Assembly: GCA_958296405.1 (NCBI GenBank)
Contig: OY282519.1
Coordinates: 1,162,132 to 1,226,131 of the forward strand
Direction: 5' to 3'
DNA length: 64,000 bases
DNA from: an uncultured Pseudomonadales bacterium
GTDB lineage: Bacteria > Pseudomonadota > Gammaproteobacteria > Pseudomonadales > Azotimanducaceae
Part shown: positions 42,289 through 52,090 of the stretch, one piece after another
How positions within the stretch are numbered: position 1 is the stretch's first letter
Layout: each line of letters begins with the position of its first letter
Program-made: the position numbers and the translations under genes
The notes under the pieces: generated by a model
What the model saw: only the letters and a program-made list of their open reading frames with translations
Told to the model about the DNA's origin: nothing
Database searches by the model: none

Positions 42289-42939
42289 ATGGGCCTTGAG
42301 TGCGTGGAATTGAACCCAGCCGGGCCGCCGGCCGGCGCCGTCATCTGGCTGCATGGCTTGGGCGCGGATGGGCACGATTTCGAGCCGATCGTGGCGGAAC
42401 TGGGCCTCGACGTGCCGCTCAAGTTCGTGTTCCCGCACGCGCCGATGCGGCCGGTCACCATCAATGGTGGCGCCGAGATGCGCGCTTGGTACGACATCGA
42501 CCCACGCGCGCCGTTGGCCGGGATGGACGCCATCGAGGCGTCCGCGGCGCAGGTGGCCGAGTTGGTGGAAAAACAGCGCGCTGGTGGCATTCCCCCGCAC
42601 CGCATCGTCTTGGCCGGCTTCTCCCAAGGCGGCGTCGTGGCTTTGCACTTGGGCCTCGCCAGCGGCGACCGCTTTGCGGGCATCATGGCGCTGTCCACTT
42701 ATGTGCATGACCATGAGCGCTTGGCGGAGCGGGTGAGCTTCGCGAGCGTCGATGTGCCCATCTTCATGGCGCATGGGCGCTTGGATCCGATGATTCCCAT
42801 CGCCCGCGCCGTCACCTCCCGCGACACCTTGGCCGCGCTCAACTATCAGGTGGAGTGGCGGCAGTACGACATGGGGCACCATGTCTGCCATGAAGAGACG
42901 CTGGACATCGCGCGCTGGCTTCAGGCCCGGTTCGCCTGA
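42289..42939 (+). CDS. Carboxylesterase / acyl-protein thioesterase-type alpha/beta hydrolase
   Basis: A 216-residue alpha/beta hydrolase of the phospholipase/carboxylesterase (EstB, human APT1-like) family, which cleaves short-chain esters or thioesters. Family marks are IWLHGLGADGHDFEPI near the N-terminus (oxyanion hole HGLG), FPHAPMRPVTINGG with the RAWYDI stretch, the nucleophile elbow GFSQGGVVA (Ser), Asp in AHGRLDPMIP and His in MGHHVCHEE, completing the triad. Length and motif order are normal for the family. ATG 42289 (MGLECVEL) is the only start matching the family N-terminus, although no strong ribosome site precedes it. It stands alone, followed 95 bp later by argC, and lacks a signal peptide, so it is cytoplasmic. 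Confidence 0.9.
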   Translation: MGLECVELNPAGPPAGAVIWLHGLGADGHDFEPIVAELGLDVPLKFVFPHAPMRPVTINGGAEMRAWYDIDPRAPLAGMDAIEASAAQVAELVEKQRAGGIPPHRIVLAGFSQGGVVALHLGLASGDRFAGIMALSTYVHDHERLAERVSFASVDVPIFMAHGRLDPMIPIARAVTSRDTLAALNYQVEWRQYDMGHHVCHEETLDIARWLQARFA

Positions 42940-43004
42940 AAGCGAGCCGTCGCGCGCGGACGCGCCGCCGGACAAGCCCCGAAGAGGCTGCCAACCGAGT
43001 CGGC

Positions 43005-43010
43005 TAGAAT
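43005..43010 (+). promoter_or_regulatory. Candidate -10 box upstream of argC
   Basis: TAGAAT within GGCTAGAATGCG lies 25-30 bp before the argC start. No good -35 box is seen. The same pattern precedes lptM (57545). Confidence 0.35.
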
Positions 43011-43034
43011 GCGCCGAATCTTCAAGGTTGTGAG

Positions 43035-43970
43035 ATGCACAAGGTTTTCATCGATGGCCAAGCGGGCACGACAGGGCTTGAGTTGGCCGAGCGCTTAGGC
43101 GCCCGTGACGACATCGAACTCCTCGCCGTGCCGCCCGCGCAACGCAAGGACGCGGCGTGCCGCGCCCGCCTGCATGCCGCGGCGGATGTGGCCATCCTGT
43201 GCCTCCCGGACGCAGCCGCCCGCATGGCCGCGGCGCTGGCGCCGAATGCCCGCTACATCGATGCGAGCACGGCGCACCGCGTCGCTCCCGGCTGGATATA
43301 CGGCTTGCCAGAGCTCACCGCCAGCGCCCGCGACGCCATCGCAAAGGCGCGGCGGGTGGCAAACCCCGGTTGCTATCCCACCGGCTTCAGCCTATCCGTG
43401 CGGCCGCTCATCGACGCCGGTTTGCTGGCGCCGGAGACGCCGCTGCGCGTCAACGCGGTGTCGGGATACTCGGGCGGCGGCAAGGCGCTCATCGCCAAGC
43501 ACGAGGCCTGCGCCAGTCCGCCTTGGCGCACGCAAGCCTACGCGCTTACCTTGAACCACAAGCATGTGCCGGAGATGCAGCGCTACGCGGGCACCGCCGC
43601 GGCGCCGTTGTTCGCGCCGATGGTGGGGCACTACTTCAAGGGCATTCTCACCCAGGTACCGCTGTTCCGCTCCGAACTGCGCCGCGGCGCGACCGCGGCG
43701 GATGTCTGGGAAACGCTTGCGGCGCGCTATGCCGGGGAACCGTTCGTGAAGGTGCTGCCGCTCGGTGAGGCGGCGGCCGGCGACGATGGCTTTCTAGACC
43801 CCACCGCCTGCAACGACACCAACCGCATCGAGCTCATGGTGTTCGGCAGCGAAGAACATGTGCTGCTTTGCGCGCGCTTCGATAATCTGGGCAAGGGTGC
43901 CGCCGGCGCCGCAGTGCAGAACCTGAACCTGATGCTGGGCTTGCCAGAGACCACCGGCCTCGCTGCATGA
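43035..43970 (+). CDS. argC: N-acetyl-gamma-glutamyl-phosphate reductase
   Basis: A 311-residue type-2 (short) ArgC, which reduces N-acetylglutamyl phosphate to the semialdehyde with NADPH in arginine biosynthesis. The nucleotide-binding start reads VFIDGQAGTTGLELAERL, the catalytic Cys is in ANPGCYPTGF, and AVSGYSGGGKALI and NHKHVPEM are typical of the short ArgC2 form. The protein ends with the expected NLNLMLGLPE. ATG 43035 follows GTTGTGAG. Its stop overlaps the next gene's start by four bases (ATGA), so it is translationally coupled to the aminotransferase, a possible N-acetylornithine/aspartate partner, though the pairing is not a standard arg operon. Confidence 0.95.
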   Translation: MHKVFIDGQAGTTGLELAERLGARDDIELLAVPPAQRKDAACRARLHAAADVAILCLPDAAARMAAALAPNARYIDASTAHRVAPGWIYGLPELTASARDAIAKARRVANPGCYPTGFSLSVRPLIDAGLLAPETPLRVNAVSGYSGGGKALIAKHEACASPPWRTQAYALTLNHKHVPEMQRYAGTAAAPLFAPMVGHYFKGILTQVPLFRSELRRGATAADVWETLAARYAGEPFVKVLPLGEAAAGDDGFLDPTACNDTNRIELMVFGSEEHVLLCARFDNLGKGAAGAAVQNLNLMLGLPETTGLAA

Positions 43971-45253
43971 GATACGACGAACGCGACGCCGGCGAGCTCA
44001 AGGGCCTCACGCAGGAACTGGAGGTGCGCTACGCCGCCGCCCAAGGCGCCAACCTCGCCCTCGATCTCACTCGCGGCAAGCCCGGCGCGGACCAAGTGGC
44101 GCTCTCCGATGCGCTGGACGGCGTGTTGGCGGGGAACTTCCTCGCAAGTGACGGCGTGGATGTGCGCAATTACGGCGGGCTGCGCGGCATTCCGGAGGCG
44201 CGCGCCCTCGGCGCCGAGCTCCTAGGGCTAGCGCCGGAGCAAGTGATGGCCGCCGGCAACAGCAGCCTCGCGATGATGCACTTGGCCTTCGACGCGGCCA
44301 TGAACGATGGCTTGAACGGCCCGCCTTGGCGCGAACTGGGCACCGTGAAGGCGATCTGCCCGGTGCCGGGTTACGACCGGCACTTCACCCTCACCGAATC
44401 GTTTGGCGTCGAGATGATCCCGGTGCCGATGGACGACGCCGGGCCGGTGATGGACGAGGTGGAGGCGCTGGTGGATGCCGAGCCGTTGGCGAAGTGCATG
44501 TGGTGCGTGCCCAAGCACTCGAATCCGTCTGGCTGCACCTACTCCGACGCCACAGTGCGCCGCATCGCCGCGCTCGGCAAGCGCTCCCCCGGCTTCGTCA
44601 CGCTGTGGGACAACGCCTACGCCGCGCACGACTTTCACTTTCCCAGCGCTGAACTGGACGACGTGTTGGCCCACGCAACGGAAGCCGGCGTTGCGGACAG
44701 CGTGGTGCTGTTCGCTTCCACCTCCAAGATCTCCTTTGCCGGCGCCGGAATCGCCTTCGTCGGCGGCAGCGCGAATACCTTGGCGGCGCTGGAGGCGCGG
44801 TTGGCGGTGATGACGGTGGGGCCAGACAAAGTGAACCAGCTGCGCCACGCCCGCTTTCTCAACGGGCGGCTCGATGAGCACATGCGCGCCCATGCGGCCC
44901 TCGTGCGGCCGAAGTTCGAGGCCATCGAGCGCGTGTTGGCGGCGGCGCTCGGCGGCTTGGGCATCGCGCGTTGGACGCAGCCCAGCGGGGGCTACTTCGT
45001 CACCGTGAACACGTTGCCGGGCTTGGCCAAGGCCGTGGTGGCCCTCGCCGGCGACGCCGGCGTGCGGCTGACGCCGGCCGGCGCCACGCATCCTTACCGG
45101 CAAGACCCGAACGACGACACCATCCGCCTGGCGCCGACGTTCGCCGCGTTGGACGAGGTGGAGACGGCCACCCGCACGCTCGCGCTCTGCATCCAACTGG
45201 CGAGCGCGCGCAGGTTGCGAGCAGCCGCTCAGGCCGCTCAGGCCGCTCAGTAA
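43967..45253 (+). CDS. Aspartate aminotransferase-like PLP enzyme (MocR-type aminotransferase domain family)
   Basis: A 428-residue fold-type I aminotransferase of the family typified by PF12897 (bacterial aspartate aminotransferases that lack close similarity to AspC). Visible features are LDLTRGKPGADQVALSDALD at the N-terminus, GLRGIPEARALGAELLG, VPKHSNPSGCTYSD, DNAYAAHDF and the PLP lysine in ASTSKISFAGAGI. It probably transfers the amino group of aspartate to 2-oxoglutarate. It overlaps argC by four bases. Its last codons carry a threefold GCCGCTCAG repeat (encoding AAQ units) at about 45225-45250, a small coding microsatellite outside the conserved fold. Only nine bases separate it from rhlB. 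Confidence 0.88.
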   Translation: MRYDERDAGELKGLTQELEVRYAAAQGANLALDLTRGKPGADQVALSDALDGVLAGNFLASDGVDVRNYGGLRGIPEARALGAELLGLAPEQVMAAGNSSLAMMHLAFDAAMNDGLNGPPWRELGTVKAICPVPGYDRHFTLTESFGVEMIPVPMDDAGPVMDEVEALVDAEPLAKCMWCVPKHSNPSGCTYSDATVRRIAALGKRSPGFVTLWDNAYAAHDFHFPSAELDDVLAHATEAGVADSVVLFASTSKISFAGAGIAFVGGSANTLAALEARLAVMTVGPDKVNQLRHARFLNGRLDEHMRAHAALVRPKFEAIERVLAAALGGLGIARWTQPSGGYFVTVNTLPGLAKAVVALAGDAGVRLTPAGATHPYRQDPNDDTIRLAPTFAALDEVETATRTLALCIQLASARRLRAAAQAAQAAQ

Positions 45254-45262
45254 GGACAGCGC

Positions 45263-46420
45263 ATGGCCGAAGCTCCCATCGACACCTTCGCCGAGTTCGG
45301 CTTGCCGGCGCCGCTGTTGCGCGCCATCGACGGCTTGGGCTTTGAGCGCTGCACCCCGATCCAGAGCGGCGTGTTGCCGTACAGCCTGTCGGACTACGAC
45401 ATCACCGGTCAAGCGCAGACCGGCACCGGCAAGACGGCCGCCTTCCTCATCACCATCCTCACGCGCCAATACGAGTTCCCCCTTGAGCGCCCCAACCCGG
45501 TTGGCACGCCGCGCGCCTTGGTGCTGGCGCCCACCCGGGAACTCGCGGTGCAAATCGAGGAGGACGCGCATGACCTCTCGAACTACATGGACACCCGCGT
45601 CACCGCGGTGTACGGCGGCATCGACTATGCCAAGCAGCAGCAGCGCCTGCGCAACACGGACATCGACATCTTGGTGGCCACGCCGGGGCGCTTGCTGGAC
45701 TATTGCGGCCGCGGCGTGGTGAACCTGCGGCGCGTGGAAGTGCTCGTCATCGACGAGGCGGACCGCATGTTGGACATCGGCTTCATCCCAGACGTGCGGC
45801 GCATCGTCTATCAGACGCCGCACAAGCGCGAGCGCCAGACGCTGTTCTTCAGCGCCACCTTCAACGATGATGTGATGCGGTTGGCGAATCAGTGGACGCT
45901 GGACCCGATGCATGTCGCCATCGAGCCAGAGACGGTTGCCGCGGAAGCTGTGGAGCAGTGCTTTTGGATGCTGGCGGCGAATGAGAAGCGCGGTGCCTTG
46001 GTGCGCTTCGTGCGGCAGTCTGAAGCGGGCCAGATGCTGGTGTTCGTGAATCGCCGCGACGGAGTGCATCGCTTGGTGCGCTACCTGCAAGACCGCAGCA
46101 TCGATTGCGAAGGCTTGGCCGGCGACATTCCGCAGCGCAAGCGGATGGCCACCTTGAACCGCTTCAAGGATGGCGACGTGCGCGTTGTGGTGGCGACGGA
46201 TGTGGCCGGGCGCGGCATCCATGTGGAGGGCATCACCCACGTCATCAACTACGACCTGCCGGAAGACGCGGAGTACTATGTGCATCGCATCGGCCGCACC
46301 GGCCGCGCCGGCGCGAGCGGCACGTCCATCAGCTTCGTGGCGGAGAACGACGCCTTCAACTTGCCGGCGATCGAGGAGTTTCTCGGCCACCCCGTCGTCT
46401 GCACGCCGCCAGACGTTTGA
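45263..46420 (+). CDS. rhlB: DEAD-box ATP-dependent RNA helicase, RhlB type
   Basis: A 385-residue RNA helicase. All DEAD-box motifs are present: Q motif (FERCTPIQ), I (AQTGTGKT), Ia (PTRELAVQ), Ib (TPGRLLD), II (VIDEADRML), III (FSATF), V (TDVAGRGIHV) and VI (HRIGRTGRAG). The N-terminus (FAEFGLPAPLLRAIDGLGFE then LPYSLSDYDITGQAQTG) is that of RhlB, the helicase that works with RNase E in the gammaproteobacterial RNA degradosome. The C-terminal tail after the helicase core (LGHPVVCTPPDV) is short, so the basic extension that binds RNase E in E. coli is reduced or absent. It lies nine bases after the aminotransferase gene and 14 bases before the next, all on one strand. Confidence 0.9.
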   Translation: MAEAPIDTFAEFGLPAPLLRAIDGLGFERCTPIQSGVLPYSLSDYDITGQAQTGTGKTAAFLITILTRQYEFPLERPNPVGTPRALVLAPTRELAVQIEEDAHDLSNYMDTRVTAVYGGIDYAKQQQRLRNTDIDILVATPGRLLDYCGRGVVNLRRVEVLVIDEADRMLDIGFIPDVRRIVYQTPHKRERQTLFFSATFNDDVMRLANQWTLDPMHVAIEPETVAAEAVEQCFWMLAANEKRGALVRFVRQSEAGQMLVFVNRRDGVHRLVRYLQDRSIDCEGLAGDIPQRKRMATLNRFKDGDVRVVVATDVAGRGIHVEGITHVINYDLPEDAEYYVHRIGRTGRAGASGTSISFVAENDAFNLPAIEEFLGHPVVCTPPDV

Positions 46421-46434
46421 GCGAAGGAGAGACC

Positions 46435-47196
46435 ATGCAGCAAATCGACCACTTGCGGGAAGAGGGCGATGCCCTGCACGCCTTTTTGGACACGTTGGCG
46501 GACGATCAATGGCAGCGCGAGACGCCGTTCAAGAGCCGCACCGTCAACTGGGTGGTGCAGCACTTGCACGATGCGGACCGCTGGGCCGTGCATTCGGTGA
46601 CCGACCCAGACGGTTTTCGCGCTTGGATGAAGGAACGCGCCGCCGCTGGCCCGGAAGCTGCGGAGCCGCTGGCTGGCCGGGCATTGCTGGCGCGTTGGCG
46701 CTCCTATTTCGATCAGCTTTGCGACGCCTTGGCGGCCGCTCCGGAAGATTTGCGCGCGCCGTGGTTCGGCCCGGACATGGGGTTGCGCATGATGGCGACG
46801 GCGCGGCAGATGGAGACCTGGGCCCACGGCCAGGACATCTACGACCTGCTCGGCGTGCGGCGCGAGAACACAGACCGCATTCAGAACATCTGCCACATCG
46901 GTGTGCGCACCTATGGATGGACGTTCGTGAACCGCAAGCTCAAGCCGCCGGCGCCGGTGCCCTATGTGCGCTTGGATGCGCCGTCCGGCGCCGTGTGGGA
47001 ATGGAACGACCCGTCTGAGGCCGACTATGTGGCGGGTTCCGCGGTGGAGTTCGCCCATGTGGTGACGCAAGGCCGCAACATCGCGGACGTGAGCCTTGAC
47101 GTGCGCGGCGAGGCGGCGACGTCGTGGATGGCCATCGCGCAGTGCTTCGCCGGCCCGCCGGAGACGCCGCCGGCGCCCGGCCACCGGTCTAGCTGA
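46435..47196 (+). CDS. TIGR03084-like DinB/mycothiol-isomerase-fold protein
   Basis: A 253-residue protein resembling the TIGR03084/MDMPI N-terminal family, a four-helix metal-binding DinB-like fold. Key marks are NWVVQHLHDADRWAV (His ligand), RQMETWAHGQDIYDLLG (second set of ligands H-x3-D) and HIGVRTYGWTFVNRKLKPP. The C-terminal part (YVRLDAPSGAVWEWNDPSEA, then CFAGPPETPP) is the expected additional beta domain. Members are found beside acyl-CoA metabolism genes but have no agreed activity; mycothiol dependence is unlikely in a Gammaproteobacterium. ATG 46435 follows a strong GAAGGAGAG site. It sits 14 bp after rhlB. Confidence 0.75.
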   Translation: MQQIDHLREEGDALHAFLDTLADDQWQRETPFKSRTVNWVVQHLHDADRWAVHSVTDPDGFRAWMKERAAAGPEAAEPLAGRALLARWRSYFDQLCDALAAAPEDLRAPWFGPDMGLRMMATARQMETWAHGQDIYDLLGVRRENTDRIQNICHIGVRTYGWTFVNRKLKPPAPVPYVRLDAPSGAVWEWNDPSEADYVAGSAVEFAHVVTQGRNIADVSLDVRGEAATSWMAIAQCFAGPPETPPAPGHRSS

Positions 47197-47222
47197 CGGG
47201 CCGGGCAAGGCATGATCCAGCC

Positions 47223-48131
47223 ATGACGAACCGCGGCGCAGCGCCAGCGCCTTGCACGGTGGCGGTGACGCAACTGTGCGCCACCCAAGACGTGGAGGCG
47301 AACTTGGCGGCCATGGAGCGCCTCGTCGCCGAGGCGGTGGAGCAGGGCGCCGAAGCGGTGTTCGCCCCCGAGACGTTCACGTTCATCGGCCCGGGCCGGC
47401 TGCGGGCGGACATGTTGGAGCCGTTGCCGGAAGGCGGCCCGATACTTGAGCGCTGCCGGCAAATGGCGGCGGGCAACCAAGCGCACTTCGTGTTCGGCTT
47501 CCACGAACGCTCGGCGGACGGACGCGCTTTCAACACCCTCATCCACATGGGCCCGGACGGAGACATCCGCGCCATGTACCGCAAAATCCACCTCTTCGAT
47601 GTGGACTTGCCCGATGGCACGCGCCTTTGGGAATCTCGCAACACGGCTGCCGGAGACGCCCCCACCGTCACCGCGGCGCCGTTCGGCGCCTTGGGCTTGA
47701 GCGTGTGCTATGACGTGCGCTTCCCCGCGCTCTACCAGCGCTTGGTGGACTTGGGCGCCATCGCGTTGGCGGTGCCGTCGGCGTTCACCCGCACCACCGG
47801 AAAGGATCATTGGCATGTGTTGCTGCGCGCCCGCGCCATCGAGTGCCAAAGCTATGTCATCGCCGCCGCCCAGCATGGCGAGCACGGCCACGGCAACCGC
47901 GCCTCTTACGGCCATGCGCTCATCGTCGATCCGTGGGGAGATGTGATCGCCGAATGTCCCAGCGAGGGCGATGCGGTGGCGCTGGCCACCATCGACCCGG
48001 CGCGCGTCGAAGCCGTGCGGCGGCAGTTGCCGAGCCTGCGCCATCGCGCCCCGGCGGAGCGCTCGCCGGCTGCGGCAGAGGGTTCTTGGCACGGACAGCC
48101 GGCGGCCAAGGCGAGCGCCGCCGGCCGCTGA
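47223..48131 (+). CDS. Nitrilase-family amidohydrolase (deaminated glutathione amidase-like)
   Basis: A 302-residue carbon-nitrogen hydrolase of the Nit1 branch, whose known members hydrolyse deaminated glutathione or other omega-amides as metabolite repair. The Glu-Lys-Cys triad is visible in APETFTF, YRKIHLFDVD and GLSVCYDVRFP, and the fold-typical RARAIECQSYVIAAAQHG with SLIVDPWG-like HALIVDPWGDVI follows. The last 35 residues (SLRHRAPAERSPAAAEGSWH then an Ala/Gly tail) extend beyond the usual end. ATG 47223 is 26 bp after the preceding gene. Exact substrate is not readable. Confidence 0.85.
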   Translation: MTNRGAAPAPCTVAVTQLCATQDVEANLAAMERLVAEAVEQGAEAVFAPETFTFIGPGRLRADMLEPLPEGGPILERCRQMAAGNQAHFVFGFHERSADGRAFNTLIHMGPDGDIRAMYRKIHLFDVDLPDGTRLWESRNTAAGDAPTVTAAPFGALGLSVCYDVRFPALYQRLVDLGAIALAVPSAFTRTTGKDHWHVLLRARAIECQSYVIAAAQHGEHGHGNRASYGHALIVDPWGDVIAECPSEGDAVALATIDPARVEAVRRQLPSLRHRAPAERSPAAAEGSWHGQPAAKASAAGR

Positions 48132-48141
48132 GCGCCGGCGC

Positions 48142-49202
48142 ATGGAGCGCTCCGCCACCGCGAATGCCTTCCTGATCGCCGCGGCGATCGTGGTCATCAT
48201 CGCTGGCGTGAAGGCCGCGGAACAGCTGGTGGTGCCGTTCCTGCTGGCGGCCTTCATCGCCATCATCGCCGCGACGCCGGTGTTCTGGCTGCATCGCCAC
48301 AAGTGGCCCATCGGCTTGGCGCTGCTCGCCACGCTGGTTGCGCTCATCATCGCGCTGGCCGGCATCGGCGCGCTGGTCGGGCAATCCGCGGCGGCGTTCA
48401 CCGAGCAGTTGCCGTTCTATCGGGAGCGGATGGTGGCCCTCACCGACGGCGCCTTTGCCGCGTTGCGCTCCCTCGGCATCGACGCCAGCCTCGATCTCGT
48501 CTCCGGCGCCTTTGACCCGGCGCTCGCCTTCTCGATGGCCGGCAACACGTTGCGCGGTTTCGGCAATGCGCTGTCGAACGGCTTTCTCATCCTGCTCACG
48601 GTGATCCTGATCCTTGCCGAGGCATCGAGCTTTCCGCGCAAGCTGCGCGACGTGCTGGACGACCCAGAGCGCGACCTGCCCTACTTCGAGCGCGTCGCCC
48701 AGGATGTGAATCGATACATCGCCATCAAGACGACGGTGAGCGTCGCCACTGGCGTCATCGTCGGCACGTTCCTCGCCATCATCGGGGTGGATTTCCCGCT
48801 GCTCTGGGGCTTGCTCGCGTTCATGCTGAACTATGTGCCCACCATCGGCAGCATCATCGCCGCCATCCCCGCGGTGCTGTTGGCCCTCGTCCAGCTTGGC
48901 CCGACCCATGCGGCGGTGGCGGCCGGCTGCTATGCCATCGTCAACGTGGTGATGGGCAACGCGGTGGAGCCGCGCTTCATGGGGCGCGGGCTGGGGCTAT
49001 CGACGTTGGTGGTGTTCCTGTCGCTGGTGTTCTGGGGCTGGATGCTGGGCCCGGTGGGCATGTTGCTTTCGGTGCCGCTCACGATGACGGTGAAAATCGC
49101 TTTGGAGGCGAACCCCGGCACCGTGTGGATCGCGCATTTGCTCGGCCCGGCGGACGCCTTGCCCGCAATGCCGTCCCCGGCCGCCTCGGCGAGCGAACCG
49201 CC

Positions 49203-49206
<4 letters not shown>
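48142..49206 (+). CDS. AI-2E family (PerM-like) membrane protein
   Basis: A 354-residue integral membrane protein of the AI-2E transporter (UPF0118, PerM/TqsA) family. About eight hydrophobic segments are visible: two at the N-terminus (AFLIAAAIVVIIAGVKAAEQ, LVVPFLLAAFIAIIAATPV), a soluble middle (FPRKLRDVLDDPERDLPYFE), and the family signature in LLWGLLAFMLNYVPTIGSII and VEPRFMGRGLGLSTLVVFLS. Members export autoinducer-2 or act as sodium/proton antiporters; which one applies is unknown. ATG 48142 is 10 bp after the amidase stop. Its TGA overlaps the hisC start (ATGA). Confidence 0.88.
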
Positions 49207-50339
<1,133 letters not shown>

Positions 50340-50352
50340 GGGGCGCGTTGGC

Positions 50353-51756
50353 TTAAGCGGCTGCCTCCAACTCCGGCGCCACTTGCGCCGAGCCGACGAT
50401 GCCTTCGAGTGCCTTGGCCGCGGCCAATAGCGAAGCGTCCTGCCGCAGCGGCGCGATTAGCTGGGCACCCACGGGGAGGCCGTCCGTGAAGCCACATGGG
50501 AGCGAGAGCGCCGGGGCGCATGTGGCGGTGATCCAACTGCAGCTCTGCATCCACTCGATGTAGGTGGTCATGGTTTGGCCGGCGATTTCGCGCACCCAAT
50601 CGGTGTCAACGTCGAAAGGCAGCACCTGCGTCGTCGGGCCGATGAGCAGGTCGAAGCGCTCGAAGAACCGCGCCACCCGCGCCACGAGTCGCGACCGCGC
50701 CGCCGGCACCCAATCGATGTCGTCATGGGTGAGCGCTTCGCCGGCCGCGGCGTTCCAGAGGATGGTGTCCTTGAGTTCTTCCTTGTGCGCGGCCGGCATG
50801 CGGCTGAACCGGGCGCGGAAGCGCTCCGCCCGCAGGATGTGGAAGATGCGCGTTGCATCCGCAAGATCCGGCGTGGCTTCCTCCACCGTGGCGCCGGCTT
50901 GCTCCAACTCGCCGGCGAGCGTCCGGATGCGTTCGCGGATCGGCGCGGCCACCGCCAAGCCGCCGAAGTCCTCGGTGACGGCGATGGTGAGGTCGCCAAG
51001 GCGGGCGGGTTCCACGCTGCGAAACGTGTCGCCTGGCTCCGGCAGCGCGTTGGTCACCGCGGCGTTCGGCCCGGCGATCACGGAAAGGAGCAGCGCCAGA
51101 TCGTCCACGTTCCGCGCCATGGGCCCTTGCGTGCCGATGTCCGACCAAGCCGCATTTTCGCTGGCGCCGAACGGGACGCGCCCCGGCGAAGGACGGAATC
51201 CCACGACGTTGCAGAACGCGGCCGGATTGCGCAGCGAGCCGCCGGCGTCGCTGCCGTCGGCGATGGGAATGAAGCGCGCGGCCAGCGCCGCCGCTGCGCC
51301 GCCACTGCTGCCGCCGCAGGTGCGCGAGGGATCGTAGGGATTGCGCGTGGCGCCGAAGACGCGGTTGAAGGTTTGCGAGCCGGCGCCGAACTCCGGGACG
51401 TTGGTTTTGCCGATGGTCACCGCCCCGGCGGCCTTGATGCGTGAAACCAAGAGCGAATCTTCCTGCGGCACGTTCTCGGCATAGAGCGGCGAGCCGTAAG
51501 TGGTGGTGAGCCCGGCGGTGGCCGTCAAGTCCTTGTGCGCGATGGGCAGCCCAGCCAGCGGCCCGCTGAGCCCGCCGGCCCGTGCCTGCTCGCGGGCGGC
51601 GTCGAAGCAGCGCGTCACGATGGCGTTCAGCCCGCCGTCGTAGCGCTCGATGCGCGCGATGTGGGCATCGAGCACTTCCAATGCGCTCACCTCGCGGGCG
51701 TCCATCAGGCGCCGCAACGTCACCGCGGATTGGAAACACAGATCGTCGTCGGCCAT
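50353..51756 (-). CDS. Amidase (amidase-signature family)
   Basis: A 467-residue amidase-signature hydrolase. The Ser-cisSer-Lys triad is visible: Lys in PIAHKDLTATAG, the Gly/Ser-rich signature TCGGSSGGAAAALAARFIPI and the nucleophile in DGSDAGGSLRNPAAF. Length and order are normal. The family includes GatA, but the charged tRNA-amidase context (GatB/GatC) is absent, so this is a stand-alone amidase acting on an unknown amide (aryl, indole-acetamide or nylon-oligomer types are alternatives). ATG 51756 (MADDDL) is preferred to a TTG three codons before. It is convergent with hisC (13 bp between the stops). Confidence 0.88.
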   Translation of the reverse strand: MADDDLCFQSAVTLRRLMDAREVSALEVLDAHIARIERYDGGLNAIVTRCFDAAREQARAGGLSGPLAGLPIAHKDLTATAGLTTTYGSPLYAENVPQEDSLLVSRIKAAGAVTIGKTNVPEFGAGSQTFNRVFGATRNPYDPSRTCGGSSGGAAAALAARFIPIADGSDAGGSLRNPAAFCNVVGFRPSPGRVPFGASENAAWSDIGTQGPMARNVDDLALLLSVIAGPNAAVTNALPEPGDTFRSVEPARLGDLTIAVTEDFGGLAVAAPIRERIRTLAGELEQAGATVEEATPDLADATRIFHILRAERFRARFSRMPAAHKEELKDTILWNAAAGEALTHDDIDWVPAARSRLVARVARFFERFDLLIGPTTQVLPFDVDTDWVREIAGQTMTTYIEWMQSCSWITATCAPALSLPCGFTDGLPVGAQLIAPLRQDASLLAAAKALEGIVGSAQVAPELEAAA

Positions 51757-51831
51757 CGTCGGCAATGCAACCTCGTCAGGAAGCCGTCACGCTACGCGAG
51801 TGCATGGCGCCAGTCTAGGGGGCGCGCGGCG

Positions 51832-52035
51832 TCACATCATGCCGAAGTGGCGAAACGCGGCCATGATGGCAAGGCGCTTGTCGGGCGGGCATTGATGCGC
51901 CCGCCCGCCGGCACGATTCGGGGCGGGCTTTACCTTGAGTCCAGCGCATTCCTTGCAATGGGCGATCCAGCACGTTTTGGGCACGAAGCGGTGATTCGCC
52001 TTTACCCAATCTTGGATTTGCCTGTAGGTGGCCAC
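51832..52035 (-). CDS. Small conserved hypothetical protein
   Basis: A 67-residue protein starting with GTG 52035 behind a GGGGGGCGA site. Its sequence (IQDWVKANHRFVPKTCWIAH, then CKECAGLKVKPAPNR, then CPPDKRLAIMAAFRHFGMM) matches a family of small proteins I recall from many bacteria, with the conserved core FVPKTCWIAH.KE..GL and a C-terminal FRHFGM. No function is known to me. The Cys residues might bind metal. Confidence 0.6.
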   Translation of the reverse strand: MATYRQIQDWVKANHRFVPKTCWIAHCKECAGLKVKPAPNRAGGRAHQCPPDKRLAIMAAFRHFGMM

Positions 52036-52090
52036 TCACTCGCCCCCCGGCGATTGGCGTTCTCCTGACAATGATGTTGTTTTGGCGGCT

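Noticed and set aside
44228-46390. Minus-strand frame of about 720 codons
   Set aside because: Antisense to the aminotransferase and rhlB, both of which have full motif sets.
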